Shown here: positions 1 through 30,174 of the stretch, in pieces
How positions within the stretch are numbered: the first letter of the stretch is position 1
Layout: every line of letters starts with the position of its first letter
Assembly (NCBI GenBank): GCA_963969365.1
Contig: OZ017762.1
Span: forward strand, 62,001 to 126,000
Direction: 5' to 3'
Length of the DNA stretch: 64,000 bases
From: Asterochloris sp. CNOR1
Lineage: Eukaryota; Chlorophyta; Trebouxiophyceae; Trebouxiales; Trebouxiaceae
The notes under the pieces: model-generated
The model's input: only the letters and a program-made list of their open reading frames with translations
The model's database searches: none
Told to the model about the DNA's origin: nothing
Translations under genes and position numbers: made by a program

Positions 1-3000
1 GGGCTGCAGCTGCCCCTGGCACCTCACTCGTCTGCCCCTCTGACACACTGTCGTGCGCAGAACGCCCTCACCCAACCCATGAGCCCTGCACACCACTGCC
101 ACCCACCTCGCGCTCCTTCTCAGCTGGCCCCTGCACGTGCAGCACCAGCTCCTCACGTGCATGGCGATCCCCCTCCAGCCGCTCAGTCTTGGCTGTACGC
201 TCAGCCATGTCTGCCTTCCCTGCAGCCAGGCATGATTAGGCTCAGCCTGCGCGGCAAGCTTGGGCATGGTCCCAGCCTTCTCAGTCCTCAGCCCAGACAG
301 CAAGCTCAGCCGTGTCTGCCCTCCCCGCACCCACAGCAAGCCGTCAACCAGCCTTGGCTGTGCGCTCAGCCAGCTGGCAGTATGTCCTGCCACAATTTCA
401 ATCCACCAATTATGCACCCTTGGACTGAGCCCTCGTGAAAGCACATTGACTCTAGGCTTGGTGAGTAGCTCTGTTGTGTCCACCTGCCATGGGGGAAGGC
501 AAAAGCCTCTGCAGCAAGTGTGGGCGTGTCAGTGCTAAGCGCAGGCGGCACGCTCAGCCAAGTGCGCTTTACCTGCACCTGGGGTGAATTGATGCTCAGC
601 TGTAATATTGCGGCACATGGTGCCCGGAAGTACTGATCCTAGGTTTGCTAAAAGAAATTGCGCAGCTGGCAGAGGCAGACTGCTTCTGTGTGCCCTGTGA
701 GGCTAAGCATCAATATGTAACACTCAGCAGAAGCTGCCAGCAGGTTGAGGACATGTTGCTGCAATATGTTGAGCTGGTAGCTGCAGCCCCTTTGCTGCTG
801 CAGTATGAGGTAACTAGCATGGAACACTGGACGTTCTCTACCGCAGTCAACATGCAGCACTCACATGCAGCGAGCAGCTTGGGAATATGCTCCTTCATCA
901 CACTGAGCTTGCAGATGAAGGCGTCCAGGATCCTGGCCAGCTGTACACGGTAGTCATTGGCCGTCAGCACGTCTGCCCGCCTCACGAAGATAACCTCCAC
1001 CAGGTTTAGCAGCAGGCGCACGCTGGTGCACTGCACGCTGACAGGCAGGCTGCCGTCATGTATGTTCCTGCAGTGCAGGCAGGCAGGTTCTTAGCAAAGC
1101 AGCAGGCACGTCAAGATATGCTGTACCCTGCCGGCTGCGGTGACGCATTCCTAAAGTACTGAGATGAGTGTGAGGTACTCCAAGTGAGTCTTGTATGCAG
1201 AATGGTCCTCCTAACCTCCGAAACCTCAACTGGAAGTTCCTGCAGCTTACAATGTTTTCAGCATGATGCATGCCTCCTATGAGTTCAGAGCCAATTCTGC
1301 AATCTTAGCAGACTACAACAGGCTGAGAATGCCTGTGCAGCATGAGGCTGAAATCTGGGAACACCCAAGAGATTGAACAGCGGGTGTGAACTAAGTGGCA
1401 GGCTGCTCAAGGGATGATACTGCAGTACGCTGCTTGTGGGTGCCTGGATAGCCAACTTGGTTCATGTGCCCATGACGTGGGGCAGCTGTTTGACAGCCCT
1501 TGCCAGCTCACCTGGAGAACATGTGGACAATGCGCGACAGCTGCCTGAAGTCAGGTCTGGAGCAACTTTGTGACAGCCCCTGCCGGCTCACCTGGAAAAC
1601 ATGTAGATGATGCGCGACAGCTGCTTGAGGGTCAGGTCCGAGCGCACGTGGTGCACCAGCTCTGCCAGCATGGAGAAGGCCAGCGGGCGCAGGGCCTCCT
1701 GGCACAGGCGACCCCTGCCCACCAGCACACTCTCGTCCAGCAGCAGCTCCAGCTGCCCATAGAAGCTGCAGGGCAGAAGGACGCAAGGCTTTGCAGCAAA
1801 CATGAATATTCATCAGGTGCGGAGTGGGACCAGCACGCCATCGTCCAGGAGCAGCTCCACCTGCCCATTAAAGCTGTGGGGAAGTTTCCATCAGCAGCTC
1901 CAGCTGCCCTCAGAAGCTGCAGGGAGTGGCATGGCAAATGCCCATGAGGCATCACAGTCTGCTACTGAGATTGAGGTGGGGCATTCAGGGGTCCCTCAGA
2001 GCACTGTGAGGACAGGGGCATGACTGAGTACAAGTGATGCAGTGGTGGCAGCCCAAGCTGTGCCTACAAGACACTGGGCAGAGCAGGCTTGCAGGGGTGC
2101 CTGGTGCAGGGCAAGCAGGCCTTCTGCATGCGTCAGGGAAGGGGATCCCATCCATGTGATGCCCTCAGAAGCACAGTGACGAGTGCTGCATACCTCTCCA
2201 AGCTCCTTCACAGGGCCTGCCACAACAAAGGTTGAGACCCTTACCTGCGGAAGCTGGCGCTCAGCATGTGGCGGGTGGCCACCAGCATCTCTTTGCGCAG
2301 GGACACCGTGTCTGGGCAGGTGCGCAGCAGGTGCACCAGCGCATCAGCCACCTGCTGCTGCCTGTCAGCGATCTGCAGAGCAAGGGATATTGCCCTAATG
2401 ACAGCTTCGGAGGAAGCAGGTGCACCTGCGTGTCAGCCAGCTACTGCTGCCTGTCAGGGAGCTGCAGCACACCAAAGGACATGCAATGCTGCACGGCATG
2501 ACAGAAATGGTTTGATGACAGTCATAACCAAAGTAGGCGCGTCAGCATGTGAGCCAAGTGCTGCGACATGTCAGCAGTCTGCAGCCAATCTAGTAACATG
2601 CTATAGAGTAACATGCTATTAAGCACGGCAAAGGAACTTATGTCTGACAACAGCCTCAGAGAGGGGAGGTAGATCAGCGTGTCAGACACCTGCTGAAGCC
2701 TCTCAGCAATCTGCCGGATGCAGAAGACCACATTATGATGCAGGTCACGGGGGGGCGGGCCTCTGCACAGCAGCTTTGGCAGTAGCTAGGCATTGCAAAG
2801 ACTGTGTCAGGCACAAGCACAACCTCATAATATTAGGAAGAGTGAAGGCTGCTGTGTGCCCCTGTTTGATATGAGCCTGCTGCCCCAAAGGGGGGTCCAC
2901 ATCATCCCTAACATTTATCTGTGTGCGCTGTACCCATGACACTTCTCCCTCGCACCACTCCTACCTGCTGGGGCAGGCGGCGCACCAGGTAGGTCAAAAA

Positions 3001-6000
3001 GGACACTGTCTTGACCTGGCTCAGCTTCAGGTCCACATGCACTGCCTGCAGGTGGTCTGGTACCTGTGCAGGCTCTAAGCCTGCAGGCAAAGGGAGCAGC
3101 GCAGGCTTCTGTGGGCATTCAGGCTTCAATTGCCAGAATTGGGGTAGGAAGGCGGCTTGTGACCGGGGGCACTGCTCTGCCAAGCAGGAACTGAGCATCA
3201 TCCCCCAGTCATTGGGTGCCAGAACAAGTAGAGCAGCAGGCATGCAATAGGACAGTGTATGATATGGAGGCGGGCACCCAGAAAGCATAGTTGTGCGGAC
3301 ACACCCTCATGCAGCAGGCAGGCAAGCTGCCACTACAGAAGGAGGGCGGTCAACCAACCATGAAGCACTGTGCCTCAGGCGACCCGACACTGCAGGAGGT
3401 GTTGCCATGCAGCACGGTGGCTCACCCTGGCTCCCCACAGAGTCCACCATGTAGGGCAGCAGCATGGGCACATAGGTGTTGATGTGGTGCTCATACAGGT
3501 TGAACAGGTACATCACTGCAGGCATCAGTTGGAAGGGTTCAGCATCAGCTGGTCATTCAACAGGCCCATTGCAGAGGCAAGCTCGTGCACATCGCAGAGG
3601 CAGGCAACATCACAGTTGACATACCAGCACAACTGAGTGCAGTCAAATTAGATCTGCTGCTGACAAGTCTGGCTCAAGCACAAACCGCCAAGTCAAGACA
3701 CAGGAGTAACGGTTGGCAGCTCCCTGCCACCGAAGAAGACGTTTGCGCCACCCATCAAGCAAGATGCGGGCACAACTTCAATCATGCCTGAATCAACAGC
3801 CTGTGTAGCCATGCGCTTGTTCAGCAGATTGTCCGGCACGGCCACTCACCAATGAGGGGGCACTCTGCCACGACCTTGAATGACCTGATGCTGGGGGCAT
3901 AGCTGAGCGCCACCGGCTGCGGTGGGTTGGCTAGCTGCTTGAAGTAGTGCTCGAAGGTGAGAGGAAATTCCATGTACACCTGCAAGGAAGGATGCTTTAG
4001 CTTGGCTCAATTTGGCTGCTCCAATCCCCAGACATGCCCTGTCCTGGCAAACCTGTAAACGGTGAGGAGCCACTGCCCGACAGGCAGTGAGTAGACAGTG
4101 CTGCAGTGCCAGAGCCGGTCTCATGAACACGCCAACGACAAGACAGAGTCGCTGGGCAGCAAGAGTAGACAGTGACGCCAGTGCCTCATGCATGTTTCCC
4201 CACAACAACACAGAGTCGCACAGAAGGGCTGCCACAGCACACAAAGGGGGCAAGGCAGTCTGACCACCCTGTGTGGGCCCAAAACGCATGAAGGCCCTTG
4301 AAGCTGGTGGTACATGCATGCAAAGTTTCACAGTCAGGGTCAGACATTCATTGCCGAAGGGCATTTGCCCGACTGCTGCCTTCGTGTGAAAAATCTGCTG
4401 AAAGGACCCCAGAGACAAGGCACCACATCAAGGCTGACACGTACAGCAAGAGGCTGCAAGCCCCCTTACCTTCTTGACAAACTCCAGAAAGGTGATGCAG
4501 GCGCCCTCCTCCTGTGGCTTGTAGGTGCGATGCACATCAAAGAAGATGTGGATGCACACCTGCAGCGTATCAGTGAGTGGTTCAGGGACATTCCGCAGCA
4601 GAGATTGTGCAAAGTTTGGGGACATGTGAAGGCTGCCAACCTGCAGGAACCAGTCAAGTATCTTGGTGCCTCTGGGTCATGCATGTGCAGCTTCTGCCCA
4701 CATTTGAAATGGTGACAAGCTGCTGACCATGCTGGGGCAGTGGAGCATATGTGCCACAGCCAAGCAGCATGAAGTTGCTAGCCTCCATCAGCTCAAAGCT
4801 ACACAAGACCAGGGCTGAGATCTCACCCCAAAGAGTGGCTCAACAAGCACCGGCAGGACAAACTTGCCAGAGAACTCTCCTCGTTTCTGAGTTGTGGCTA
4901 CACTGCGAGTGATGCCACAGATGAACATACCAAGGGCCAGTGCATGCGCAAGACTTATCAGGGCTTCAAATATGGCAATTGCCAGAGTTGGGGACAATCT
5001 AATGACCAGACATTAGCTTGGCTGTCACCATTACTGGACAGTCAGACTCACCAGAGCGTTCTCCTCATTGTCGCTCTGGATGGTGGCCAGCACCAGGCGC
5101 AGCAGCTCCGGGACGTATGGCCTCAGGCTCTCATTCTGGGGCAGGCGGTGCACCACCTCCACAATGATGTTGCGCAGCTTGTGCTCTACATGCGGGAAGG
5201 TATTGTCAGCGACAAGACATTTGCTGCATCACAGGGGGCCCTCCCAATACACAGCTGTTCTTTTGCAGGAAGGAGGCATTGCCAGCACACAGACATTTGC
5301 TGCAGCATTGCATGGGTTCCAAGCTGTGCAAGGCCAAAGGACGCAATGTTGTGCAGCTTGTGCTCTGCAGAAGGGAAGATGCTCTTAGTATGCAGGCCCG
5401 TGCTGCAGCAGCATTGGGACTCTTTTTCTTGAAGCACGTGCATAGTGACGTCGTGAAAACCTGTATTATGCACGTCAGAGGCAGCCTGTACACACACTAG
5501 CAGCCACAGAGGCCAATACAGCCCGAGTCAGTGCTGATCTGCAGAGACTCCTCCTGCTGCGTTGCCTTAAACGAGGTGAAGCACAATCTGTACTCCAGCT
5601 GATTCTGCAGCATGCCTGGTCTGCAAGGTGCCTCAATGCATCCGCTTGTTGAGGGGACATGCACCTTGCGAGGCAGCCTTGCCTGTGCCATGATGTCTGC
5701 AAAAGTACCCCAGCGTGGATGCTTCAAATCACAGCAGAGCATGGAACCCTGTTCACTTGGGCTGCTGCTGGTCTGCCATGGCACCCATACAGCTGCTGGC
5801 AGCCTGGTCCATGTGTCACTCACCAGGGGTGCTGCTGGTCTGCGGGGGCACCTCCTGCAGCAGCTTGATAAAGACAGGGAAGAAGTGGCGCAGGAAGTTG
5901 GCATACTCCGCCGTGTGCACGATCTCGATGGAGTCGCGCACTTCGTTGGCCAGCTCCACACGCCTCTCGATCCCTGCAGGTACAAAATGAGGTTCAGCTG

Positions 6001-6108
6001 GCACTGCCCCTCAGCCCTAGAGGCTGCAGCCTGGTCAGCTCCACATGCCCTCAAGGTGCCTGCCTCGACGGCATGGAGCCAGGCTTGTGCATGCTGCAGG
6101 GCCAGCAT
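1..6108 (-). CDS. TRA1: TRRAP/Tra1-like PIKK-family scaffold protein, N-terminal part (3' end outside window)
   Basis: Tra1/TRRAP is the very large pseudokinase scaffold of SAGA and NuA4 histone acetyltransferase complexes and binds transcription activators. Nine exons join in frame (about 392 codons): 5973-5824, 5185-5052, 4559-4470, 3979-3850, 3515-3426, 3041-2965, 2372-2245, 1765-1592 and 1067-865. They match the N-terminal HEAT-repeat region in order: NEVRDSIEIVHTAEYANFL, EHKLRNIIVEVVHRLP, QVKTVSFLTYL, LRPLAFSMLAELVHHVR, then SVRLLLNLVEV. Known homologues are about 3,500-3,900 residues, so most of the gene lies to the left. The likely start is the ATG at 6108 (MLALQHAQAWLHAVEA), but joining that exon to 5973 needs a non-consensus GC donor, so the first exon is tentative. 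From 864 to 1 no further exon was recognised; this looks like intron with CTCAGCC-rich repeats. Family call is firm. Confidence 0.9.
1491..1930. repeat. Exon-edge echoes on both sides of a TRRAP exon
   Basis: The donor end of exon 1765-1592 (GACAGC...GGCTCACCTGGAAAACATG, 1571-1640) has a second copy of about 70 bases at 1491-1560, including the donor dinucleotide. The acceptor end (CAGCTCCAGCTGCCCATAGA at about 1744) has two degraded copies at about 1848-1885 and 1890-1925. All lie in flanking introns. Confidence 0.85.
2339..2720. repeat. Four-copy acceptor-edge echo array in TRRAP intron
   Basis: The acceptor edge of exon 2372-2245 (GCATCAGCCACCTGCTGCTG followed by CCTGTCAGCGATCTGCAG) recurs in decayed form at about 2430-2470, 2539-2576 and 2674-2716. 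The genuine edge is the copy at 2339-2377, since only it joins in frame with the next exons. Confidence 0.85.
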
Positions 6109-7662
6109 CTCGCTCCTCCGGCCAGCTCTGCACTCCAATCCTGGCCTGCAGCAGCCTTGAGAGCTCAGCACCAGCTGGTACAGCCATTCTTGCAGAGCTC
6201 CCTGACTACCAGAGGCGACATTTTCATATCCTGGTCAGCCCCACGCGCTTGTCAGGGCCTGTACCAGTCTGACACAAGTGATGTGTCTGCCGGCTCTTTC
6301 GGCCATTCCCGCCCAGCGGTCCTGCTGAGCGTTCATTTCAGCAGCGCTCCGCCTCTGAGCTACAAAAGGGGACAAGGTCGTCTTGGTTCGAGCCTTCCTG
6401 AGCTGCAACAGCGCAAGGTTGAAGCCAGCAGCCACGCTGACGGCGGCCTTCTGTTAGCTCCAGTGCCTAGAAGAGACGCCAAGCAAAGTCTGACAGGTCA
6501 CTGGCAGAAGCGGATTGCCATGTTACATTATTGAAGAGGCTTTCCAGTGCTGGCCTGGCTGTTGGGACTCCTGCACTGATGACATACATGGCCAGATGCA
6601 ATGCTGTGCCAGCCGCGTCCACAGCAAGCAGCACAGTATTGCCTCAGTGACGCACAGCAACAGGTGCGCGCTGTGCCCCTGACAGACGCAGCAGGCAGAG
6701 GACGGAGCTGGTGATACGTCGTGCTTGGAGGCTTGCAGCAATGGCAAGCTCTCCTGCATCATGCTGGCGGCCCTGCACCGTTACATGCCGGCCTGGCCAG
6801 TCATGCTGCGCAATGCCTGCTGAGACTGCCGGAAGGCCACCGCAATCCAGAGAAAGCTTCAGGAGGCGCCAGTCAGGCCCCACGTGGAGCAGGCCAGCAG
6901 AGCAGCAGCTTGAAGGTGTTTACCTGTGCCTTCTGCAAAGAAAGCCTGGGCATGGCTCTCAAATTGCTCCGCTCCCAGCATGAGCACGATCCTTGTTGGT
7001 TTTGCTGATTGCAGCGTCACATGCCGCTCCTTATGTCCACCATCTTCATTGGAGACAGCCTCAGCAGGACACCTTCAGAGGGCCAAACGTGTGAGGCTGC
7101 TTCCAGTTCGCTGGGCATGCTGCAGAATAAGTGCAGGTATGTAGGCAGGGCAGCTTTTCTGTAAAACTTTTATATGGGATTCTAAATAAAAGATCAAACC
7201 TACTGCCTCAGAGACTCTGCTTTGTCTTGAGGAAAGTGCTCAGGTCCTTGGGAGGCCTGGCATTCCAGGACCTCGAAGCACACAGAGCTAACCCCCTATC
7301 CGCTGGGGAGAGAGGTTCCACATCATGCAGCAATGACTGCCCACTCCAGGCATGCAAGCTGCCCTGCCTTTTTACCTGTTGCTTGCTGTCCTGGTAGCCA
7401 GCTCAAGAGCAGCACAAGCAGCAGCAGCTGATTACCAGAGACACCTGGGACGTGCCACCTACTATGGGAATGGGGGTGAGCTCTGATTGCAGCAAGGCTT
7501 GACTTGGAGCAGCCCTTGTCGCTTGTCCGAAACTCACAAGAATTTCCTTGTCAAAGCTCTCAGTGTGCTGGAAAGTGCACACAGACACAGGAAGCACAGC
7601 TGCGGCATGCTCGCTGCCAGCCACCTATATCTCATCTTCACCCAGCTGGCTGCTGTCTGCAG
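6109..7662. other. Divergent intergenic region between TRRAP and the expansin-like gene
   Basis: About 1.5 kb with no exon I can assign. It should hold the promoters of both divergent genes and the missing first exon (start codon and signal peptide) of the expansin-like gene. Two open stretches around 6711-7008 are in mutually exclusive frames and resemble no family I know. Confidence 0.4.
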
Positions 7663-9940
7663 ATGGCTACACGCTGAATGACGGGTCCTGCGCCTGCCAC
7701 AAGCAGTGGGGCTGGTTCACCAATGCCTGTGAAGGCTCCTTCTGCTTCGACTACATTGGTGAGTGCCCAGCAGGACGTCACGTGGTTGTGTGGCAGAGCA
7801 AGCCCCTGTCTGACAGAGACACCAATCGTCGTGCGGCAAAGTCCATGCGGAAGAGGTTGGCAGCCGGCAGTGCCTGCTGCAGAGTGCCACAGTTGGCGGG
7901 AGGGGCAGGGCTCCATGGCAGCCCCAATTGTAACAACATGCTTGCAGCCACAAAGTCCTCGCGGCCAGCAGATTGGCAGGGCTTTGTTGCAGCCAACATT
8001 TGCATCATGCAGGTGCCAACGCCTGCTGCTCCTACAGAACCCAACAGTCAGCAGAACAAGAGGGCTTGTGGGTGGCGACTGGCAGTTCCCTGACATGGTC
8101 GTCACAGCTGAATGCTTGCTGCTGCAGGGTCCCCGAGGCCAGCAGACGGGCAGGGCTTTGCAGCAGCCATCAACACAGCCGGCACCGCCAACACAGACCA
8201 GTGTGGCATTTGCTATTCCATTAAGTGTACAGACGGACCGACACGGGGCACCCCAGGTGCAGAGTTTCAGGAGTCGGGCTGCTGGACGCAGAACAGGACC
8301 GTCGTTGTCATGGTTACTGACAGGTGACTAGCCTGCCACTGCTGCCTCGATTGCAGCAAAAAATTGACTGGGGCGCTGGGGCCAGAAAGAGGCCATCCCT
8401 GACTGGGCTTGCAGCGCCTGCCTGTGCACAAGAGGGTGTGAGCAGGCATTGCCTGCACCCTGCCATAGGGTGGCCGTGAGCTGGCATGGGATGCTGTTGC
8501 TGTCTCTGCATCGACGAGACGCAGGGCAGACATGCCATATGGGCTGCCACTATTGCAGACAGACCACTGGCCGGGTAGGGCCCATAGCTGCTGCCTTTCA
8601 CAGACAGGGCATGACCCTGCACCTGCTGCCAACTCACAACCCGGACCTGAGCACTTGTGGCTTGTGCTGCCTGTTCACAGTCAGCTGTGAGCAGGCACAG
8701 CAGGCAGTGGCTGCCAGCTCACAAGCAGGGCCTGAAGTGGGATGGCATGATGTTGCTGCCTCTCCATAGACTGGCAGGGCAGACATGGCACGCGTTTGCG
8801 CCAGTGTTGCAGGCAGATGACTGAGCCAATGTGCAGCTGCTGCTCTCCGGACCGGCGCTGGTGCTGCCGCCAAGCACAACCATTCTGGCTGCTTCATGAT
8901 TGTGCACATGCCATTCATTCTGCACACAAAAGCCTGGGCAGGGTATGGCACCAAGCACTGAGGTTGGTGTCCCCTGCCTGCAGCTGCCCCTGCCAGCACA
9001 GGAATCCCACCAACCGGAAGTGGTGCTGTGGCGACAAGACCCATTTTGTGAGTTCCTGCCAGTCGTTGGTTTTCCAGATGCGCATGCCAACTTTTGTGCA
9101 GCTCTCTGATGATGCTGACCTCACTGCCTGAAAGCAGTGCTGAGTGACCCAGACAGACCCGTGCACGTGTGTCAGTGCGATCAGTGCAGCAATGTGCTCT
9201 TAGTGCTCTCATCCACTGATGTACTAAACATGCAAGCCTGTACTCAGTTTTGTGTGTGTGGTTGCGGATGTTTGCCCAAACTGCAGCCAATCAGGCATGA
9301 GTTGCTTACAGCCACTTGGACCATAGTGCCATTATATACGCATAATTCAGTTGTGTGACCATGCTACATGTGCCCACACAACTTCTGACCTTCAATGCCT
9401 GCAGGATCTGAGCTATTGGGCTTTCAAGGAGCTGGCAGATCCCAATGCTGGCGTAATCGACCTGATGTACGAGAGGCTGCCTTTCTGCCCTAAAGCAGAT
9501 CTGGGCATCCATACCCCGACCTGCGATGAGTGCGTGCAACGTTGCCAGCTGCCTCAAACTATGTGCTGGCTTTGTGCAGGGCTGCAAGGGCATTGACATG
9601 GTGTGTCTGGCACAATTGGCTGGTTCAGTTTACTGAGTGACTCTCCTCAACCTTGCACCGCTTCGAGCAGCCTGTGACAAGGTCGTCACTTCCAGCAGCA
9701 CACCAAGTCCGTGCTTAGCTGGCCGTCTGCTTGCTGTGGTCCCTCGGGACGACATGAGGCCAATCTTGGCTCCATTGTGATGGCGGCTGCAAACCAATTG
9801 CAAGAAACTGTGTTTGCAGGTACAATGGCCTCTTCCCTGTAACACTGCTATGGAAGCTAGGGGCAGGAGTCGGCGCATCGTTGGCCGTTGCAGCTGTTCT
9901 TGCCGGCCTGCTGGTGGCTGCGCTGTATGGCAGACAGTAG
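7663..9940 (+). CDS. Expansin/EG45-like double-psi beta-barrel protein with C-terminal membrane anchor (5' end missing)
   Basis: Five exons join in frame: 7663-7758, 8164-8323, 8984-9047, 9405-9529 and 9820-9940. Together they spell the RlpA-like double-psi beta-barrel signature of expansin domain 1: GSCACHKQWGWFTNAC, TDQCGICYSIKCTDG, VTDSCPCQHRNPTNRKWCCG, then HFDLSYWAFKELADP and GVIDLMY. The HFD-like triplet and cysteine pattern are those of EG45/expansin-type proteins, which loosen or bind cell-wall polysaccharides without hydrolysis. The last exon encodes a hydrophobic segment of about 25 residues (GVGASLAVAAVLAGLLVAAL) with a short Arg-Gln tail, so the protein is probably anchored in the membrane with the barrel outside. 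No cellulose-binding domain 2 follows. The first exon (start and signal peptide) is not identified; the frame stays open upstream of 7663, so the acceptor used there is an inference. Confidence 0.85.
7955..8830. repeat. Echo of exon 2 acceptor and tandem intron duplication in the expansin-like gene
   Basis: The acceptor region of exon 8164-8323 (GAGGCCAGCAGACGGGCAGG then GCTTTGCAGCAGCC) has a degraded copy at about 7955-8010. In the following intron a segment with GTGAGCAGGCA, then GGCATGGGATGCTGTTGCTG, then GGCAGACATG is present twice, at about 8438-8570 and 8687-8820. Confidence 0.75.
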
Positions 9941-10206
9941 CCTTACATGCCCTACGCTTGAGCCACATCACTCAAGGCTGTAGCAAATTGGTGTAGGCGG
10001 CAGGTCCCTCGTCAACAGGAGAAGAACATAGATGTCTTCTGCTGACCAGATAGGCAGCAAGCAACACATTGAGCTTCTACGACCCCGCTCAATAAAATCA
10101 AACGAGGTCCTCATAATGAGCAGAAATGCAATACTTCAGTGAATAAGTCATTGATGGGCCATATGTTCAAGAATGCTTGTGCAAAACAATTGGTTGCTGA
10201 ATGCGT
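9941..10206. other. Short convergent intergenic spacer with possible polyadenylation signal
   Basis: Only 266 bases separate the stop codons of the expansin-like gene (plus) and the ABCC gene (minus). A TGTAA motif on the minus strand at 9943-9947, the usual green-algal polyadenylation signal, sits 260 bases after the ABCC stop and directly beside the expansin stop, so the two transcripts may overlap tail to tail. Confidence 0.4.
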
Positions 10207-28866
<18,660 letters not shown>

Positions 28867-30174
28867 ATTCTGACGCCATGGCAGCAGACTTGTTAATTTG
28901 TGTAGGAATGCTGGCTGAGTTGAGCTGGTTCCTCCTCCTGTGTCGAAAGCTTGCATCGATGGAGGCAAGGCTGCAGAGACCCTGTCGCGATGATGACAAC
29001 AGCCAGATCTGTAGATTGATCAGGCAGATGGGGCACTTCCTTGGGGACACACTCTTTGCTGCTGCAGCCCCAGCTCCGGAGAGACTCTCTGACAGGGATG
29101 TGACCTATTCGTGTCATGACAAATGACATAGCCAAATTGACGTGATCTTTCTGACTAGACGAGCACTGCTGCTGGCTGGCACTGCTGTTGCAGGTGAGCC
29201 CCCTCGTGCTTCCCAGCAGATCCCAGCTTTCTGAGCAATGCCAGAATCAGTTGATACAAGCTCTCAGAGCAATTGCAGACAGCCCCATATGTTGAAATGT
29301 GCAGACAGCAAGTACACCAAGCTGCATTGCTGACTGCCGATTGTGCACTCTCTGTAGAGGGCTGATTGTTTTGGGATGGTGAAGGAGAGAGCTGCCTGCC
29401 ATTGCCTTGGCATTCCCCCCCGTTGGTGTGCCCCTGCTCAATTGTTGGACAGCAGACCAATGCCTGACACATCTGTGCTGTCAGGGACGTGCCCTAGTCA
29501 CCCAGCTTTGCTGGCCACAACTGCCCAAGCTGCAGCCACGTCTTCAGCGAATTCCTGGCCAGCACCAGGGCCACCCCCTGCTCCTGCATAGCTTATCTGC
29601 AGGGTGGAAGCTGATGGGTCAGTGGTCAGCACGACGCCTCCTCTCAGCCCCAACAGAGTCTGCGACGCAAGCCCTTCCCTTCCACATCCTGTCTAGCTGA
29701 GGGAGGGATGTGGTCTGGGCCCCAGGCCTTGCTGCTGCCGTGCGTCCAGGGATGCGCACTGGTTGCAGCTTGCCTCCAGGCATGCCCGAGCTGCGGCAAG
29801 ATGTGCAGCGACATCCTGGCCAGCAGCAGAATCCCTCTGCTCCTGCACTGCAGAGTTGCAGGGTTGGGAGTCGGTTTTCTGTCAGGGTAGGCCTGAGCTG
29901 GGACAAGGCTTAGGCTGCAACAAATCTCATGTCATTGCCTTCTGCGCGGCTGATAGCACTGGCTGTGTGGGAGTCAACCCCGATGACAGGGCAAGCCTTG
30001 CCACCGCCCAGTGGCAGAAGATGGCAGGACTGGCATATATTATGAGATGAAACAGTTGGGCACCCCAGCTGTGGCATCGTTGACTAAAAGCTCAGCTGGC
30101 TGTCAACTGTTGAACTTCAGTGTGTGTCAACCGCATCGGAATTGACAGAAGATTGGCCGCCGGCGTCGGGGACC
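28867..30174. other. Bidirectional promoter region between ABCC and GT92 genes, with an internal repeat
   Basis: 1.3 kb between two divergent start codons; no exon recognised. A segment of about 95 bases occurs twice, at about 29505-29600 and 29760-29855, sharing CATCCTGGCCAGCAGCAG / AATTCCTGGCCAGCACCAG and then CTGCTCCTGCA. Elsewhere in this window such duplications sit next to exons, so an unrecognised exon here is possible. Confidence 0.4.

Noticed and set aside
6360-6400. GGTTCGAGCC resembling a tRNA T-loop
   Set aside because: No matching T stem, acceptor stem or anticodon arm within 100 bases on either strand.
6711-7008. Two overlapping open stretches of about 90 codons
   Set aside because: Different frames overlap, with low-complexity composition, no splice logic linking to the expansin-like gene, and no recognisable motif.
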